This document shows positions 1-8,984 of a stretch of DNA of 64,000 nucleotides, one piece after another. This DNA comes from Promicromonospora sukumoe 327MFSha3.1 (GTDB taxonomy: Bacteria; Actinomycetota; Actinomycetes; Actinomycetales; Cellulomonadaceae), in contig NZ_ARQM01000015.1 of assembly GCF_000385135.1 (NCBI RefSeq), forward strand, positions 62,001-126,000, read 5' to 3'. The position numbers were made by a program, and so were the translations under genes. The notes below the pieces were generated by a model. That model worked only from the letters and a program-made list of their open reading frames with translations. It was not told the origin of the DNA and did no database searches. Numbering within the stretch: the stretch's first letter is position 1; each line of letters begins with the position of its first letter.

Positions 1-1029
1 GGTGAAGTTCGTGTGCGAACCCGGCCGGGAACCACGGATGGTGAAGACCTTGGTCAGGTCCTTCGCCACGACGACGTCGGGCGCCGTCGTCTCCGCCTCG
101 TCCGCGTGCTCGGCGAGCAGGTCGTCCGACTCCTGCCCGCGCTCGTGCGCGGACTGGATGCGCCGGGAGGCCAGCGACGGGGCCGAGGACACGAGCCGCT
201 TGGTGTACTCGTGCTGCGGGTCCTTGAGGATCTGCAGCGCGGGCCCGGACTCGACGACCCGGCCCTTGTACATGACGACGAGGTGCTCGGCGCGCTCGGC
301 GGCCAGGCCCAGGTCGTGCGTGATGAACAGGACCGCGGTGCCCAGCTCGGCGGTGAGGCCGTCCAGGTGGTCCAGGATCTTCTTCTGGACCGTCACGTCG
401 AGGGCCGACGTCGGCTCGTCCGCGATGAGCAGCTTGGGCCGCGAGGCCAGGCCGATCGCGATGAGCGCGCGCTGGCGCATGCCGCCCGAGAACTCGTGCG
501 GGAACTGGCGGGCACGCCGCTCGGCGTCGGGCAGACCGGCCTCGCTGAGCAGCTCGGCGACGCGCGCGGTGCGCTCCGCCTTGCCGCCCTGGAAGCCGTT
601 GGCGACGAGCGCCTCGTCGATCTGGGCGCCGATGCGCCACACCGGGTTCAGGTTGGACATCGGGTCCTGGGGAACCAGGCCGATCTCCCGCCCGCGCAGG
701 TCCTCGACCTGCTTGCGCCCCAGCCCGACGAGCTCGCGCCCACCGAACGAGATGGACCCGCCGGTCACCTTGCCGGTGCCCGGCAGCAGGTCGATGATCG
801 CGTGCGCCGTGGTCGACTTGCCCGAGCCCGACTCGCCCACGATCGCCACGGACTGCCCCGGGTAGACCGTGAGGTCGACGCCGCGGACGGCCTCCACGGT
901 GCCGGTCGCCGTGGTGAACGAGATCTTCAGGTCCTTGATCTCGAGCAGCGGGGTGGTGTCGTCGTGCTTCTCGACGGGCACCGGGGCTTCCTCGGTGGTC
1001 CCGTCGGTGAGGGTGATCGTGGTGCTCAT
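1..1029 (-). CDS. Oligopeptide/dipeptide ABC transporter ATPase, double-domain type, partial
   Basis: Cytoplasmic ATPase that powers a peptide importer. The visible 343 codons hold one full ABC domain: Walker A GESGSGKST near residues 65-73, signature SGGMRQR near 175, Walker B LLIADEPTSALD near 195. After a linker, the protein restarts at about residue 325 with VVVAKDLTKVFTIRG, the opening strand of a second ABC domain. It is therefore a fused DppD-DppF type ATPase whose 3' half lies beyond the window. The ATG overlaps the TGA of the preceding permease gene (ATGA), so translation is probably coupled. It is the last visible gene of a four-gene importer operon. The family is certain; the substrate is inferred from the family only. 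Confidence 0.93.
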   Translation of the reverse strand, partial: MSTTITLTDGTTEEAPVPVEKHDDTTPLLEIKDLKISFTTATGTVEAVRGVDLTVYPGQSVAIVGESGSGKSTTAHAIIDLLPGTGKVTGGSISFGGRELVGLGRKQVEDLRGREIGLVPQDPMSNLNPVWRIGAQIDEALVANGFQGGKAERTARVAELLSEAGLPDAERRARQFPHEFSGGMRQRALIAIGLASRPKLLIADEPTSALDVTVQKKILDHLDGLTAELGTAVLFITHDLGLAAERAEHLVVMYKGRVVESGPALQILKDPQHEYTKRLVSSAPSLASRRIQSAHERGQESDDLLAEHADEAETTAPDVVVAKDLTKVFTIRGSRPGSHTNFT

Positions 1030-1985
1030 CGCTTCCTCGCCTTCGGGTCGAGGGCGTCGCGCACGACGTCGCCCATCATGATGAAGCTCAGCACGGTCAG
1101 CGCGAGCGCGGTCGCCGGGTAGATCATGATCTCCGGGGCGATCCGGATCGACTCCTGCGCCTTGTCGAGGTCGCCGCCCCACGAGACGGTCGACGTCGGC
1201 AGGCCGATGCCGAGGAAGCTCAGCGTGGCCTCCGCGACGATGAACGTACCGAGCGCGACGGTCGCGTAGACGATGATCGGCGCGGCCGAGTTGGGCAGCA
1301 CGTGCTTGCCGAGGATCGCGCCCCGGCTCATGCCGAGCGCCTTGGCGGCGGTGACGAACTCGTTGTTCTTCACGCCGAGCACCGCACCGCGCGTGATCCG
1401 GGCGATGGACGTCCAGCCGAACACCGCCAGCACCACGGCGACCACGAGCGCGTTCCGGTCGTCGAGCAGGCTCATGATGACGATCGCGGCGAGCACGAAC
1501 GGCACCGCGAAGAAGATGTCGGTGAACCGGGACAGCACGGTGTCGAGCCAGCCGCCGAAGTAGCCGGCGATCGCACCGATGAGGGTGCCGATCACGACGA
1601 CGAACACCGTGGACAGGATGCCCACCGTGACCGACGCGCGCGCCCCGTAGACCGCACGGGCGTAGATGTCGCAGCCCTGCTTGTCGAACCCGAAGATGTG
1701 CCCCGCGGTGGGCCCGCCCAGCGAGTCCTCCAGGTGGCACTCCGTCGGGCTGGTCGTGGTGAACAGTCCGGGGAACACCGCCATGAGGACGACGAAGACG
1801 ATCAGGGCCGCGGACACCCAGAACAGCGCCCGGTGGCGCATGTCGCGCCAGGCGTCGGCCCAGAGGCTGCTCGGCGCCTCGGAGGTGTCGACGGCGTCGA
1901 TCACGCCGACCTTGACTTCTTCCGGAGGCGCGACGTAGCGCTCCTGCCCCGGACGGGGAGTCTTCTCGTAGCGGTTGTCAGGCAT
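1026..1985 (-). CDS. Peptide ABC transporter permease, DppC/OppC type
   Basis: Inner-membrane subunit of the importer, 319 residues. A hydrophilic N-terminal tail of about 50 residues leads to a first membrane helix (about 52-72), an external loop with two cysteines (TECHLED and DKQGCDIYARA), then a five-helix BPD_transp_1 core. The EAA loop that contacts the ATPase reads AAKALGMSRGAILGKHVLPN. It overlaps the DppB gene upstream by 8 bases and the ATPase gene downstream by 4, as in a tightly coupled operon. Length and motif order match DppC. The nickel or opine branches of the family cannot be excluded from sequence alone. Confidence 0.93.
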   Translation of the reverse strand: MPDNRYEKTPRPGQERYVAPPEEVKVGVIDAVDTSEAPSSLWADAWRDMRHRALFWVSAALIVFVVLMAVFPGLFTTTSPTECHLEDSLGGPTAGHIFGFDKQGCDIYARAVYGARASVTVGILSTVFVVVIGTLIGAIAGYFGGWLDTVLSRFTDIFFAVPFVLAAIVIMSLLDDRNALVVAVVLAVFGWTSIARITRGAVLGVKNNEFVTAAKALGMSRGAILGKHVLPNSAAPIIVYATVALGTFIVAEATLSFLGIGLPTSTVSWGGDLDKAQESIRIAPEIMIYPATALALTVLSFIMMGDVVRDALDPKARKR

Positions 1986-2904
1986 AACGGATCCTCGGGT
2001 CCAGGACGGCGTAGAAGACGTCCACGAGCAGGTTGGCGAAGATGTAGACGACGACGAGCACGGTGGACAGCGACACCACCGTCACGTTCTCGCCGCGGAC
2101 GATCGCCTGGTAGAGGGTTCCGCCGACGCCGTTGATGTTGAAGATGCCCTCGGTCACGATCGAGCCGGCCATGAGGTTGCCCAGGTCGATACCGATGAAG
2201 GTGACCACCGGGATCAGCGAGTTGCGCAGCACGTGGCGCGTCATGACCTTGCCCCGCGGCAGGCCCTTGGCCCGGGCGGTCCGCACGAAGTCCGCCGTGA
2301 TGTTCTCGACGACGGACGTCCGTGTCAGTCGCAAGATGTAGGCGAAGGAGGTCGTGGCCAGCACGATCGCGGGCATCAACAGGCTGATGAAATCGGGGTC
2401 GCGGCCGGCGGTGATGGGTAGCCAACCGAGCTGGACGCCCACGACGGCCTGCATCACGAAGCCGATCACGAAGGTCGGCAGGGAGATGAGCAGCAGGCTC
2501 CAGAGCAGCACCGTCGAGTCGAAGAGCTTGCCCTTGCGGATACCCGCGTACAGGCCGAAGCCGATGCCGAAGACGGTCTCGATGACGATCGCCATGAGGG
2601 CGAGCTGGAACGTCACCGGGAAGGCCTGGGCGATCACGTCGACGACCGGGCGGCCGGTGAACGTCACGCCCATGTCGAAGGTGAAGACGCCCTTGAGGAA
2701 GTAGAGGTACTGCATGAAGAACGGCTGATCGAGGTGGTACGCCTCGCGGATCGCGAGCTCGGCCGCTGGTGACAGGCCGCGTTCGCCGCCCAGTGCAGCC
2801 ACGGGATCGCCGGGGCGCAGGAACACCAGCCCGTACAGCAACAGCGTGGCGCCGAGGAACACGGGGATCACCTGCAGCAGCCGGCGTCCGATGTACCAGA
2901 GCAT
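1978..2904 (-). CDS. Peptide ABC transporter permease, DppB/OppB type
   Basis: Partner membrane subunit, 308 residues with the chosen start. It begins MLWYIGRRLLQVIPVFLG, the standard DppB opening, and has the conserved GDPV segment after the first helix. The EAA loop reads ARAKGLPRGKVMTRHVLRNS, and the protein ends in DPRIRYA, a typical DppB C-terminus. The frame is open further upstream, but the ATG at 2904 is preceded by AAGGAGAC at good spacing and matches the family start. A strong hairpin separates it from the binding-protein gene. Confidence 0.93.
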   Translation of the reverse strand: MLWYIGRRLLQVIPVFLGATLLLYGLVFLRPGDPVAALGGERGLSPAAELAIREAYHLDQPFFMQYLYFLKGVFTFDMGVTFTGRPVVDVIAQAFPVTFQLALMAIVIETVFGIGFGLYAGIRKGKLFDSTVLLWSLLLISLPTFVIGFVMQAVVGVQLGWLPITAGRDPDFISLLMPAIVLATTSFAYILRLTRTSVVENITADFVRTARAKGLPRGKVMTRHVLRNSLIPVVTFIGIDLGNLMAGSIVTEGIFNINGVGGTLYQAIVRGENVTVVSLSTVLVVVYIFANLLVDVFYAVLDPRIRYA

Positions 2905-2979
2905 TCGTAGGTCTCCTTGGTAGATGGCTGCGGAACATTCTCCAGGACGTCGCCCGGTGTTCTGGCTCCGCACAGTGGA

Positions 2980-3010
2980 GGGCGGGGCGCGCAGTTCACG
3001 CGCCCCGCCC
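2980..3010 (-). terminator. GC-rich hairpin between binding-protein and permease genes
   Basis: A perfect 12-bp inverted repeat (2980-2991 and 2999-3010) with a 7-base loop, lying 48 bases after the binding-protein stop and before the dppB start. There is no U-run. Its place suggests partial termination or mRNA 3'-end protection, which would give more binding protein than permease; that role is inferred. Confidence 0.6.
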
Positions 3011-3057
3011 GTCACCTGGGGTGATGACTCACGCCGGCGGACCGGACGTGATCACAG

Positions 3058-4749
3058 TCACTCCGTCTTGGTGACCTCGTACAGGAGCGGCATGCTGTCC
3101 CAGCCGAACTCCACGTTGTCCACGTTCTCGGAGTGCCCAGCGGTCGTGGAGTAGTACCACAGCGGGATACCCGGGAGGTCCTTGAACAGGATCTCCTGCG
3201 CCTTGTTGTAGAGCACGTTGGCCTCGTCCAGCGAGGGCGCGGCCGCGGCCTCCTTGAGGGCGGCGTCGAACTCGTCGCTCTCGTAGCGGCCGTCGTTCGA
3301 GCCGGCCAGGGCGGCCTTGCTGTAGAGCGGGCCGAGGTAGTTCTGCAGCGACGGGTAGTCAGCCGACCAGCCGGCACGGAACAGACCGTCGACCTTGCCG
3401 TCCGGGCCCTTGTCGCGCTCGTTGAGGACCTCGTCGAACGTCGGGTAACCGGTCATCTCGCACTTGATGTCGAGGTCGTTGATGTACCCGTTGCACACGG
3501 CCTCGACCCACGCCTGGTGGTCCGAGTCGGTGTTGGTGTGGATCGTCAGGACGTAGTCGTCCGGCAGCGGGTCTTCCTCGTTGGCCTCGTCCCAGAGCTT
3601 CTTGGCCTCTTCCGCGTTGTACGTGGTGACCTCGTTGCCCGGGATCTCACCGGTCCAGCCGTTGATGACCGGCGACGTGAAGTCGGTGGCCGGGATACGG
3701 GTGCCAGCGAAGATCGTCTCCGTGATCTGCTCACGGTTGATCGCCATGGAGAGGGCCTGACGGCGCTTGTGGCCGGCGTCGCCCTGGAACTCGGGGAGCC
3801 ACTCCGGGACCGTCATGGCCGCGAAGCTGGCGGACGGCTCGCTGATGGCGCCGTCACCCAGGTCCTCCTCGAAGGTGCTCATCGCCGAGGTCGGGACGTT
3901 CTCGAGGATGTCGAGGTTCCCGCCCTGCAGGTCGGCGTACGAGGTGTTCTCGTCGGTGTAGACGATGAAGTCCAGGCCACCGTTCTGGGCCTTGCGCGGG
4001 CCGTCGTAGGCCTCGTTCGGGACCAGCTTGATCTCGGAGTCGTGCTCCCAGCTCTCCAGCTCGTACGGACCGTTGGTGACCGGCTTCTCGCCGAACGCCG
4101 CGGTGTCGTCGTAGTAGGCGTCGGGCAGCGGGAAGTACGCCGAGTAGCCCAGGCGGATCGGGAAGTCGGACTCCGGCTGGGTCAGCTTGACCGTGAACTC
4201 GGTGTCGCTGACGACCTCGAGGCCGGACAGCGTCTCCGCGGTCGGCTCCTCGGCCATGCCGGAGACGTTGCCCTCCTCGTCGAACTCGGGCACGCCCTGC
4301 GCCTCGGCGAAGCCCTCGATGGGCTCGAAGAAGCCGGCGCCCTTGGCACCGTTCGGGCCGTAGCCCGCCCAGTTCCACGCGTCCACGAAGTTGGCCGCCG
4401 TGACCGGCGTGCCGTCGGACCACTCCCAGCCGTCCTGGATCGTGATGGTCCAGGTCTGGTTGTCGTCGGACTCGATCGACTCGGCGATCTCGTTGTGCAC
4501 GACGCCCTCGGCGTCGTAGTAGACGAGGCCCGAGTAGAGCTGCTGGACGACGAGTCCACCCTCGGTCTCGTTGGTCATCGACCCGACGAGCGGGTTCTGG
4601 GGCTCACCGTTGCTGATCGTCACGATCCCGGTGCTGGCGCCATCGCCGGTCGCGTCGTCTCCGCTGTTGCCACCGCCGCAAGCGGTCAGCACGAGCGACG
4701 AGGCGAGCGCGAACGCGCCCAGCCCCACAAGTCGCTTTCGAGGTGTCAC
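3058..4749 (-). CDS. Peptide ABC transporter substrate-binding lipoprotein (SBP family 5)
   Basis: Extracytoplasmic peptide-binding protein of 563 residues, anchored by lipid. The GTG at 4749 is preceded by CAGGAGGAC at ideal spacing; the ATG 24 bases further upstream has no good ribosome site. The N-terminus is TPRKRLVG, a hydrophobic stretch, then lipobox LTAC followed by a Gly/Asp-rich linker. Family-5 features include SNGEPQNPLVGSMTNETEGG early on, a YDAEGVVHNEIAESIE motif, and DSMPLLYEV at the end. It is the first gene of the operon. Length is within the DppA/OppA range. Ligand size cannot be told from sequence. Confidence 0.93.
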   Translation of the reverse strand: MTPRKRLVGLGAFALASSLVLTACGGGNSGDDATGDGASTGIVTISNGEPQNPLVGSMTNETEGGLVVQQLYSGLVYYDAEGVVHNEIAESIESDDNQTWTITIQDGWEWSDGTPVTAANFVDAWNWAGYGPNGAKGAGFFEPIEGFAEAQGVPEFDEEGNVSGMAEEPTAETLSGLEVVSDTEFTVKLTQPESDFPIRLGYSAYFPLPDAYYDDTAAFGEKPVTNGPYELESWEHDSEIKLVPNEAYDGPRKAQNGGLDFIVYTDENTSYADLQGGNLDILENVPTSAMSTFEEDLGDGAISEPSASFAAMTVPEWLPEFQGDAGHKRRQALSMAINREQITETIFAGTRIPATDFTSPVINGWTGEIPGNEVTTYNAEEAKKLWDEANEEDPLPDDYVLTIHTNTDSDHQAWVEAVCNGYINDLDIKCEMTGYPTFDEVLNERDKGPDGKVDGLFRAGWSADYPSLQNYLGPLYSKAALAGSNDGRYESDEFDAALKEAAAAPSLDEANVLYNKAQEILFKDLPGIPLWYYSTTAGHSENVDNVEFGWDSMPLLYEVTKTE

Positions 4750-5264
4750 GTGTCCTCCTGGGTAGCAGTACACCCCGGCACGGCGGGTGCCGTCCGGAGC
4801 GATGCGGACGCTTCGTTGCGCCCCGTGGTATCACGGAATAACGTAACCGCTCTGCGGACGTGCCGATGACCACCACCCGAGAAACTCCACCGAGTTGTGA
4901 CCATCTCGGTATCCACGGGTAACACCCAGCAACAGTTCCGACCAGGTAGTTCTCACAGCCGTAACACGGGTGGCGTGAGGGGCGCCAGCGGGAAATTCAC
5001 CCGTTGCCCGCACGCACCGAGGCAAGTGGCGAAGACGCCACCGCACCCTACGCCGTTCGAGCAAGTCCGCAGCCGGCCATGACGGCCACCACGGGCGCCA
5101 TCCTGCCGCTCAACTGCCGGTTCACTGCCTGGTCAACGCCGATGCCGCGTACCAGGCTGACATTGCGCGGCCACACCACGAAGGCCGCCCTCGAGGGGCC
5201 TGTCGTCTCTTGCGGTTCGCGCGCTCACCACGTTGTACATCCACATCGAAGGGACTACGTCGAC
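4750..5264. other. 515-bp divergent intergenic region
   Basis: Separates the leftward peptide-importer operon from the rightward secreted-protein gene. It holds a short inverted repeat (CCGTG, GTAT, CACGG; 4823-4836) in the importer leader and the putative promoter listed below. Frames open across it have no ribosome sites or recognisable products. Confidence 0.5.
5210..5239 (+). promoter_or_regulatory. Putative promoter of the secreted-protein gene
   Basis: TTGCGG (5210-5215) and TGTACA (5234-5239) are separated by 18 bases, 25 bases before the start codon. The match to sigma-70-type boxes is modest. Confidence 0.3.
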
Positions 5265-5693
5265 ATGGTCGGAAAGCTCAAGGGAAAGATGGTCAGCACG
5301 ATCGCGTGCGTCGTGGGGCTGGCCGCGGCCAGCTTGGTCGCGGTATCCCCGGTCATGGCCACCGCTGCAACCGGTGCGGATGGTGCCCGCGCGGCTGCCG
5401 TCGCGTCCTCTGACAGCTCGGCCGGGATCCTGGCGACCTCGTGCAAGGTCGGCACCGGTTGGACGGCTGGCGACAACCCCAACTCCCGGAACTACGCGTG
5501 GGCATCGTGCTACGACACGAACCCCGTGACCCGCCCGTGGAACGAGTTCAGGGTCGAGTGGAGCTGCACCGGCGAGGGGTACATGCGGTACGGCGCCTGG
5601 ACCTACATGAACAACCAGAGGGCATCTGGGACGTGCCCGCTCGGAAAGCGAGTCGACGTGAACCGGGTCGGGACCCGCTACGTCGGGCCCTGA
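5265..5693 (+). CDS. Small secreted protein with four cysteines, family not recognised
   Basis: 142 residues. The ATG at 5265 follows GAAGGGA at 10-base spacing. A basic start (VGKLKGK) is followed by a hydrophobic core and an AXA-type cleavage site around residues 30-50, so the product should be exported by Sec. The mature part of about 90 residues is rich in Trp, Tyr, Asn and Gly and has exactly four Cys (SCKVG, SCYDT, SCTGE, TCPLG), enough for two disulfides. No catalytic or lectin motif is recognisable. It stands alone between divergent promoters and a convergent terminator. Enzyme inhibitor, small toxin or wall-associated protein are all possible; none is supported. Confidence 0.75.
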   Translation: MVGKLKGKMVSTIACVVGLAAASLVAVSPVMATAATGADGARAAAVASSDSSAGILATSCKVGTGWTAGDNPNSRNYAWASCYDTNPVTRPWNEFRVEWSCTGEGYMRYGAWTYMNNQRASGTCPLGKRVDVNRVGTRYVGP

Positions 5694-5750
5694 GACTCAC
5701 GCGGCTCGGGCTGCTGGGTGAGTTAGGCAGCCCGCGCCCCGGCTCTCTGG

Positions 5751-5784
5751 GGTGGTTCGTCACTCCAAGCGGTGACGAACCACC
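5751..5784. terminator. Bidirectional terminator between convergent genes
   Basis: 13-bp perfect stem (5751-5763 with 5772-5784) and 8-base loop. It spans the stop codon of the leftward STAND gene and lies 58 bases after the rightward secreted-protein gene, so it can serve both. No U-run. Confidence 0.6.
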
Positions 5785-8237
5785 TCGGTCTCGGGCACGC
5801 CGCACTCTGCATACTTCGCAAGGGCTCGTTCGAGGTGCCGGCGCTCACCCTGCACGTCTGCCTGACCACGGTAGATGTCGGCGAGACCATGGTGGGCTCG
5901 CGCAAGCTCATAGGAGTCCTCGTGCGATTCTGCGAGCCCTGCGGCGCGCTCGAAGTGGCGGAGTGCGACCGCAAGGTCCCCGGTGAGGATCTTCGCCCGC
6001 CCGAGATCGACCAGCGCGGTGCGGATCAGCGCCGGATATCCGAGGTCTTCCGCGTCCTCGACTGCCTGGGCGAGGTAGGCGGAGGCCTCGGTGCCGCGCT
6101 TCATCTGGGTCAGGTCCATGCCCAGTTCGACGAGCAGAGGGCCGAGACCGCCACGGAATCCGAGCTGTCTGCAGCGATCAAGACATGCGCTGTGCACCAC
6201 CGACGCGCCGACCGGGTCGCCGCTCTCGCGGGCGAGGGTTCCCCGGTAGCTGTCGAGGCGGAGGCGGTTGTACTTGTCGTCTCGGTCCAGCAGTCGCTCG
6301 GTCTCGTCGAGGCATCGCTCGGCGTCCGCCAGGCGCCCCAGGCGGAGCATGGGCGCGATCATGTTCGCCCGGACGACCACACGTGCGAGCGGGTCGTCGG
6401 CCGCCTCGGCCGAGTCGAGCGCCGCAGCGTAGACGTCGAGCGCCTCGCCAAAGTGACCGGACTGACGGTGCGCGATCCCCATCGTCCTCAACGCGAGCGC
6501 CGCGGCAGCTTCGTCACCGAGGTCCCGGTAGTGAGCGACGGCCTGCTCCAGGCACGAGTTCGCCTCACGACAACGTCCCTCGACAAGGAGGTTCCGGCCT
6601 CTGTCCGCAAGGGTGACGGCCTCGTAGGCCCTGTTCCCGAGAGCACGCGAGATGTCCAGGGCTGCATCGTTCATCCGCAGGTACTCCTCGTGGTCCCGGT
6701 CAGCCAGCCGGAACGCACCGAATACCGTCGCCAGGTGCCATGCCGCTTCAAGATTTCCTGATCGCCAGGACGCCGTCACCGCGGCCGCCAGGTTGCCACG
6801 TTCGGCTCTGAACCAGGCGAGCGCATCAGCCTTTTCGTCGAATCCCGGCAGCCCGAGGTCGTACTTCGCCATTCCCTCGTTCAGGACCTGGACCGTGGTC
6901 GGAGAGATCCGGGTGGCGGCACGGTACGCGAAATGGAGATAGACGTCGACGAGCCGGGCGAGGACTCTCTCGCGCTCGGCCTCGGGCTCCTCCGCGGCAG
7001 CGAGCTGTGTCGCGTAGACCCGTACGAGGTCGTGCAGCCGGTAGCGGCCGGGCGAGCGACTTTCCACCAGGTGCACATCGACCAAGGCTTCAAGCATCCA
7101 GGTCGCCTGCTGCTGCTTCATCTCCGACAGGGCCGCAGCGGCTACCGCATCGACGTCGTCCCCGGGTACGAGGCTCATCCTTCGGAAGACGCGCCGGTGG
7201 TCCCCGTCGAGCTCGGTGTACGACGCGTTCAACGCCGCCACCACACCGCCGTGCCCCAGGTCGAGCTCCGAGAGCAGATGACTGTCGTCGGCGAGCCGGG
7301 CGAGAAGGTCCTTTGCAGTCCAGTGCGGACGACTGCGCAGTCGCGACGCCGCGAGGCCCATAGCGAGCGGCAGACACCCGCAGCGCTCGGCAACAGTCAC
7401 AGCCTCTTCTACGGTGACCCGGTCACCAACCTCGGCCCGGAGCATCGCGACGGCCTCGGCCAGGGAGAGCGCGCCCAGCGGTACCGAGTGCGCGCCGGAG
7501 AGGTGCGAGAGATCCCGTCGACTGGTGGCCAGCACAAGACTGCTCGGAGTGCCCGGAAGCAGTGCCTCGACCTGGTCGGCGTCCCTCGCGTTGTCCAGCA
7601 CGAGAAGCATGGAGCGTCCGGCGGCAGCGCTGCGGTAACGGGCCTTCAGCTCATCGACACCAGCAGGAAGCTCCTGGTCGTCGGTGCCGAGGCTGCGAAG
7701 CAACCGGGTCAGGACCGCCCGCAGATTCGGCTCGGGTTCCTCAGATTTCCGAACCCCGTGGAGATCGACGAAGATCTGACCGTCCGGGAACCGCGGCGCC
7801 AGCTCGTGCGCCAGCCACACCGCCAAGGACGTCTTGCCGGCCCCTGCCATCCCGTGCACGGCGACGACCAGAGACCCGTCGGCGACCGCCGCGATGATGC
7901 TGTCGACCACCTGGTCCCGGCCGGCGAACACCGTCGGGGTGCGTGGCAGCTCCCGGGGAACTGGCCGGCCGGTGTCGGGGGCGGCCTGGAGCCCCTCGCC
8001 TGCCCCGGGGGTGCTGGACGGATGTGTCGTGAGCGAGGCCCGCTCCGCCTCGCTGAGACCCAGCACGTCGATCAGGAGGCGCAGGGTCTTCGCCTGCGGC
8101 CGCGCCCGCCCCGACTCGATGTCCCGGATCGTCCGTGTGCCGACCCCGGCCTTGTGCGCGAGCTCCTCCTGCGTGAGCATCGCTCGCAACCGAAGCGGCC
8201 GCAGGTCGATGTGGCCACCGGCTCGTGCATCCGACAT
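5760..8237 (-). CDS. STAND-type regulator: HTH, NB-ARC ATPase, TPR repeats
   Basis: 825 residues. Domains: a Cro/C1-type helix-turn-helix at about 13-60 (TQEELAHKAGVGTRTIRDIE); a P-loop NTPase of the NB-ARC type at about 100-400 with Walker A HGMAGAGKTS (128-137), Walker B LLVLDNA (211-217) and a CLPLA motif; then TPR-like helical repeats from about 480 to the end. Such proteins act as switches that bind DNA and change state with nucleotide and a ligand sensed by the repeats, similar to the ATPase/TPR part of AfsR but with a Cro-type HTH. It lies 45 bases downstream of a two-ATPase, two-permease ABC operon on the same strand, but a TATCCT box 6 bases before the ATG suggests its own leaderless transcript. 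Target genes are unknown; the ABC operon is the obvious candidate. Confidence 0.88.
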   Translation of the reverse strand: MSDARAGGHIDLRPLRLRAMLTQEELAHKAGVGTRTIRDIESGRARPQAKTLRLLIDVLGLSEAERASLTTHPSSTPGAGEGLQAAPDTGRPVPRELPRTPTVFAGRDQVVDSIIAAVADGSLVVAVHGMAGAGKTSLAVWLAHELAPRFPDGQIFVDLHGVRKSEEPEPNLRAVLTRLLRSLGTDDQELPAGVDELKARYRSAAAGRSMLLVLDNARDADQVEALLPGTPSSLVLATSRRDLSHLSGAHSVPLGALSLAEAVAMLRAEVGDRVTVEEAVTVAERCGCLPLAMGLAASRLRSRPHWTAKDLLARLADDSHLLSELDLGHGGVVAALNASYTELDGDHRRVFRRMSLVPGDDVDAVAAAALSEMKQQQATWMLEALVDVHLVESRSPGRYRLHDLVRVYATQLAAAEEPEAERERVLARLVDVYLHFAYRAATRISPTTVQVLNEGMAKYDLGLPGFDEKADALAWFRAERGNLAAAVTASWRSGNLEAAWHLATVFGAFRLADRDHEEYLRMNDAALDISRALGNRAYEAVTLADRGRNLLVEGRCREANSCLEQAVAHYRDLGDEAAAALALRTMGIAHRQSGHFGEALDVYAAALDSAEAADDPLARVVVRANMIAPMLRLGRLADAERCLDETERLLDRDDKYNRLRLDSYRGTLARESGDPVGASVVHSACLDRCRQLGFRGGLGPLLVELGMDLTQMKRGTEASAYLAQAVEDAEDLGYPALIRTALVDLGRAKILTGDLAVALRHFERAAGLAESHEDSYELARAHHGLADIYRGQADVQGERRHLERALAKYAECGVPETEVVRHRLE

Positions 8238-8243
8238 CTCGCA

Positions 8244-8249
8244 AGGATA
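8244..8249 (-). promoter_or_regulatory. Leaderless -10 box of the STAND gene
   Basis: TATCCT lies 6 bases upstream of the ATG at 8237, the spacing at which actinobacterial leaderless transcripts begin at the start codon. No ribosome site is present. Confidence 0.5.
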
Positions 8250-8282
8250 GGTCGCGCACGAACTTTCACCCGGTCGGGCGGG

Positions 8283-8984
8283 CTACGCCGTTCGGTCCAC
8301 GACCTGCCCGTCGCGCAGCTCCACCACCCGGTCGGCCCGCGCCATGAGCTCCGGGTCGTGCGTGGAGACGACGGCGGCCACGCCGCGCTCGTGCACCACC
8401 CTGGCCAGCAGGTCCATCACCACGGCCGCCGTGCCCGAGTCGAGCTGGCCCGTGGGCTCGTCCGCGAGCAGCACCTCCGGGTCGGCCACGAGCGCTCGGG
8501 CGATACCTACCCGCTGCTGCTGCCCGCCCGAGAGCTCGTACGGCCGCTGCTTCGCGTGCCCGCTCAGGCCGACGGCGTCGAGCGCCTCCGCCACCCGCCG
8601 CGAGCGCTCGCCCTGCGGGGTGCGCCGCAGGCGCAGCGGGACCTCCACGTTCTCGGCGGCGGACAGCACGGGCACCAGGCCGAACGACTGGAACACGTAG
8701 CCGATCCGGTCGCGCCGCGCGGCCAGCACGTCGCGCTCCGCCAGCGCGGACAGCTCGGCGTCGCCGAGCCACACGCCGCCCGACGTCGGCCGGTCCAGCC
8801 CGCCGAGCAGGTTCAGCAGCGTCGTCTTGCCCGAACCGGACGGACCCCGCACCACGAGCAGCTCACCCGCGGCCACCTCCAGGGTCGCGTCCGACAGCGC
8901 GCGCACCTCGCCGGCGCCGCTGCCGAACACCCGGGTGAGGCCCTGGGCCCGCAGCACGGTGCGGGCCGGGGTGGTGGTGGTCAT
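8283..8984 (-). CDS. ABC transporter ATPase, MacB/LolD type
   Basis: Cytoplasmic ATPase of 233 residues for an FtsX-like export or lipoprotein-handling system. It shows Walker A GPSGSGKTT, Q-loop VFQSFG, signature SGGQQQRVGIA, Walker B VLLADEPTGQLD and the switch histidine in STHD. The ATG at 8984 overlaps the stop of the preceding ATPase gene (ATGA) and is preceded by GGAGGACCG; frames open further upstream are noncoding. It is the last gene of the four-gene ABC operon. Two different ATPases with two different permeases could form two homodimeric ATPase complexes or one heterodimer; sequence does not decide. Confidence 0.92.
   Translation of the reverse strand: MTTTTPARTVLRAQGLTRVFGSGAGEVRALSDATLEVAAGELLVVRGPSGSGKTTLLNLLGGLDRPTSGGVWLGDAELSALAERDVLAARRDRIGYVFQSFGLVPVLSAAENVEVPLRLRRTPQGERSRRVAEALDAVGLSGHAKQRPYELSGGQQQRVGIARALVADPEVLLADEPTGQLDSGTAAVVMDLLARVVHERGVAAVVSTHDPELMARADRVVELRDGQVVDRTA

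Noticed and set aside
3133-4869. A 578-residue plus-strand frame opposite the peptide-binding protein
   Set aside because: Complement of a well-supported lipoprotein gene; Val/Arg/Gly-rich low-complexity product.
5441-5986. Plus-strand frame overlapping the secreted-protein gene and the STAND gene end
   Set aside because: Runs through a terminator hairpin and reads Arg-rich shadow sequence; no ribosome site.
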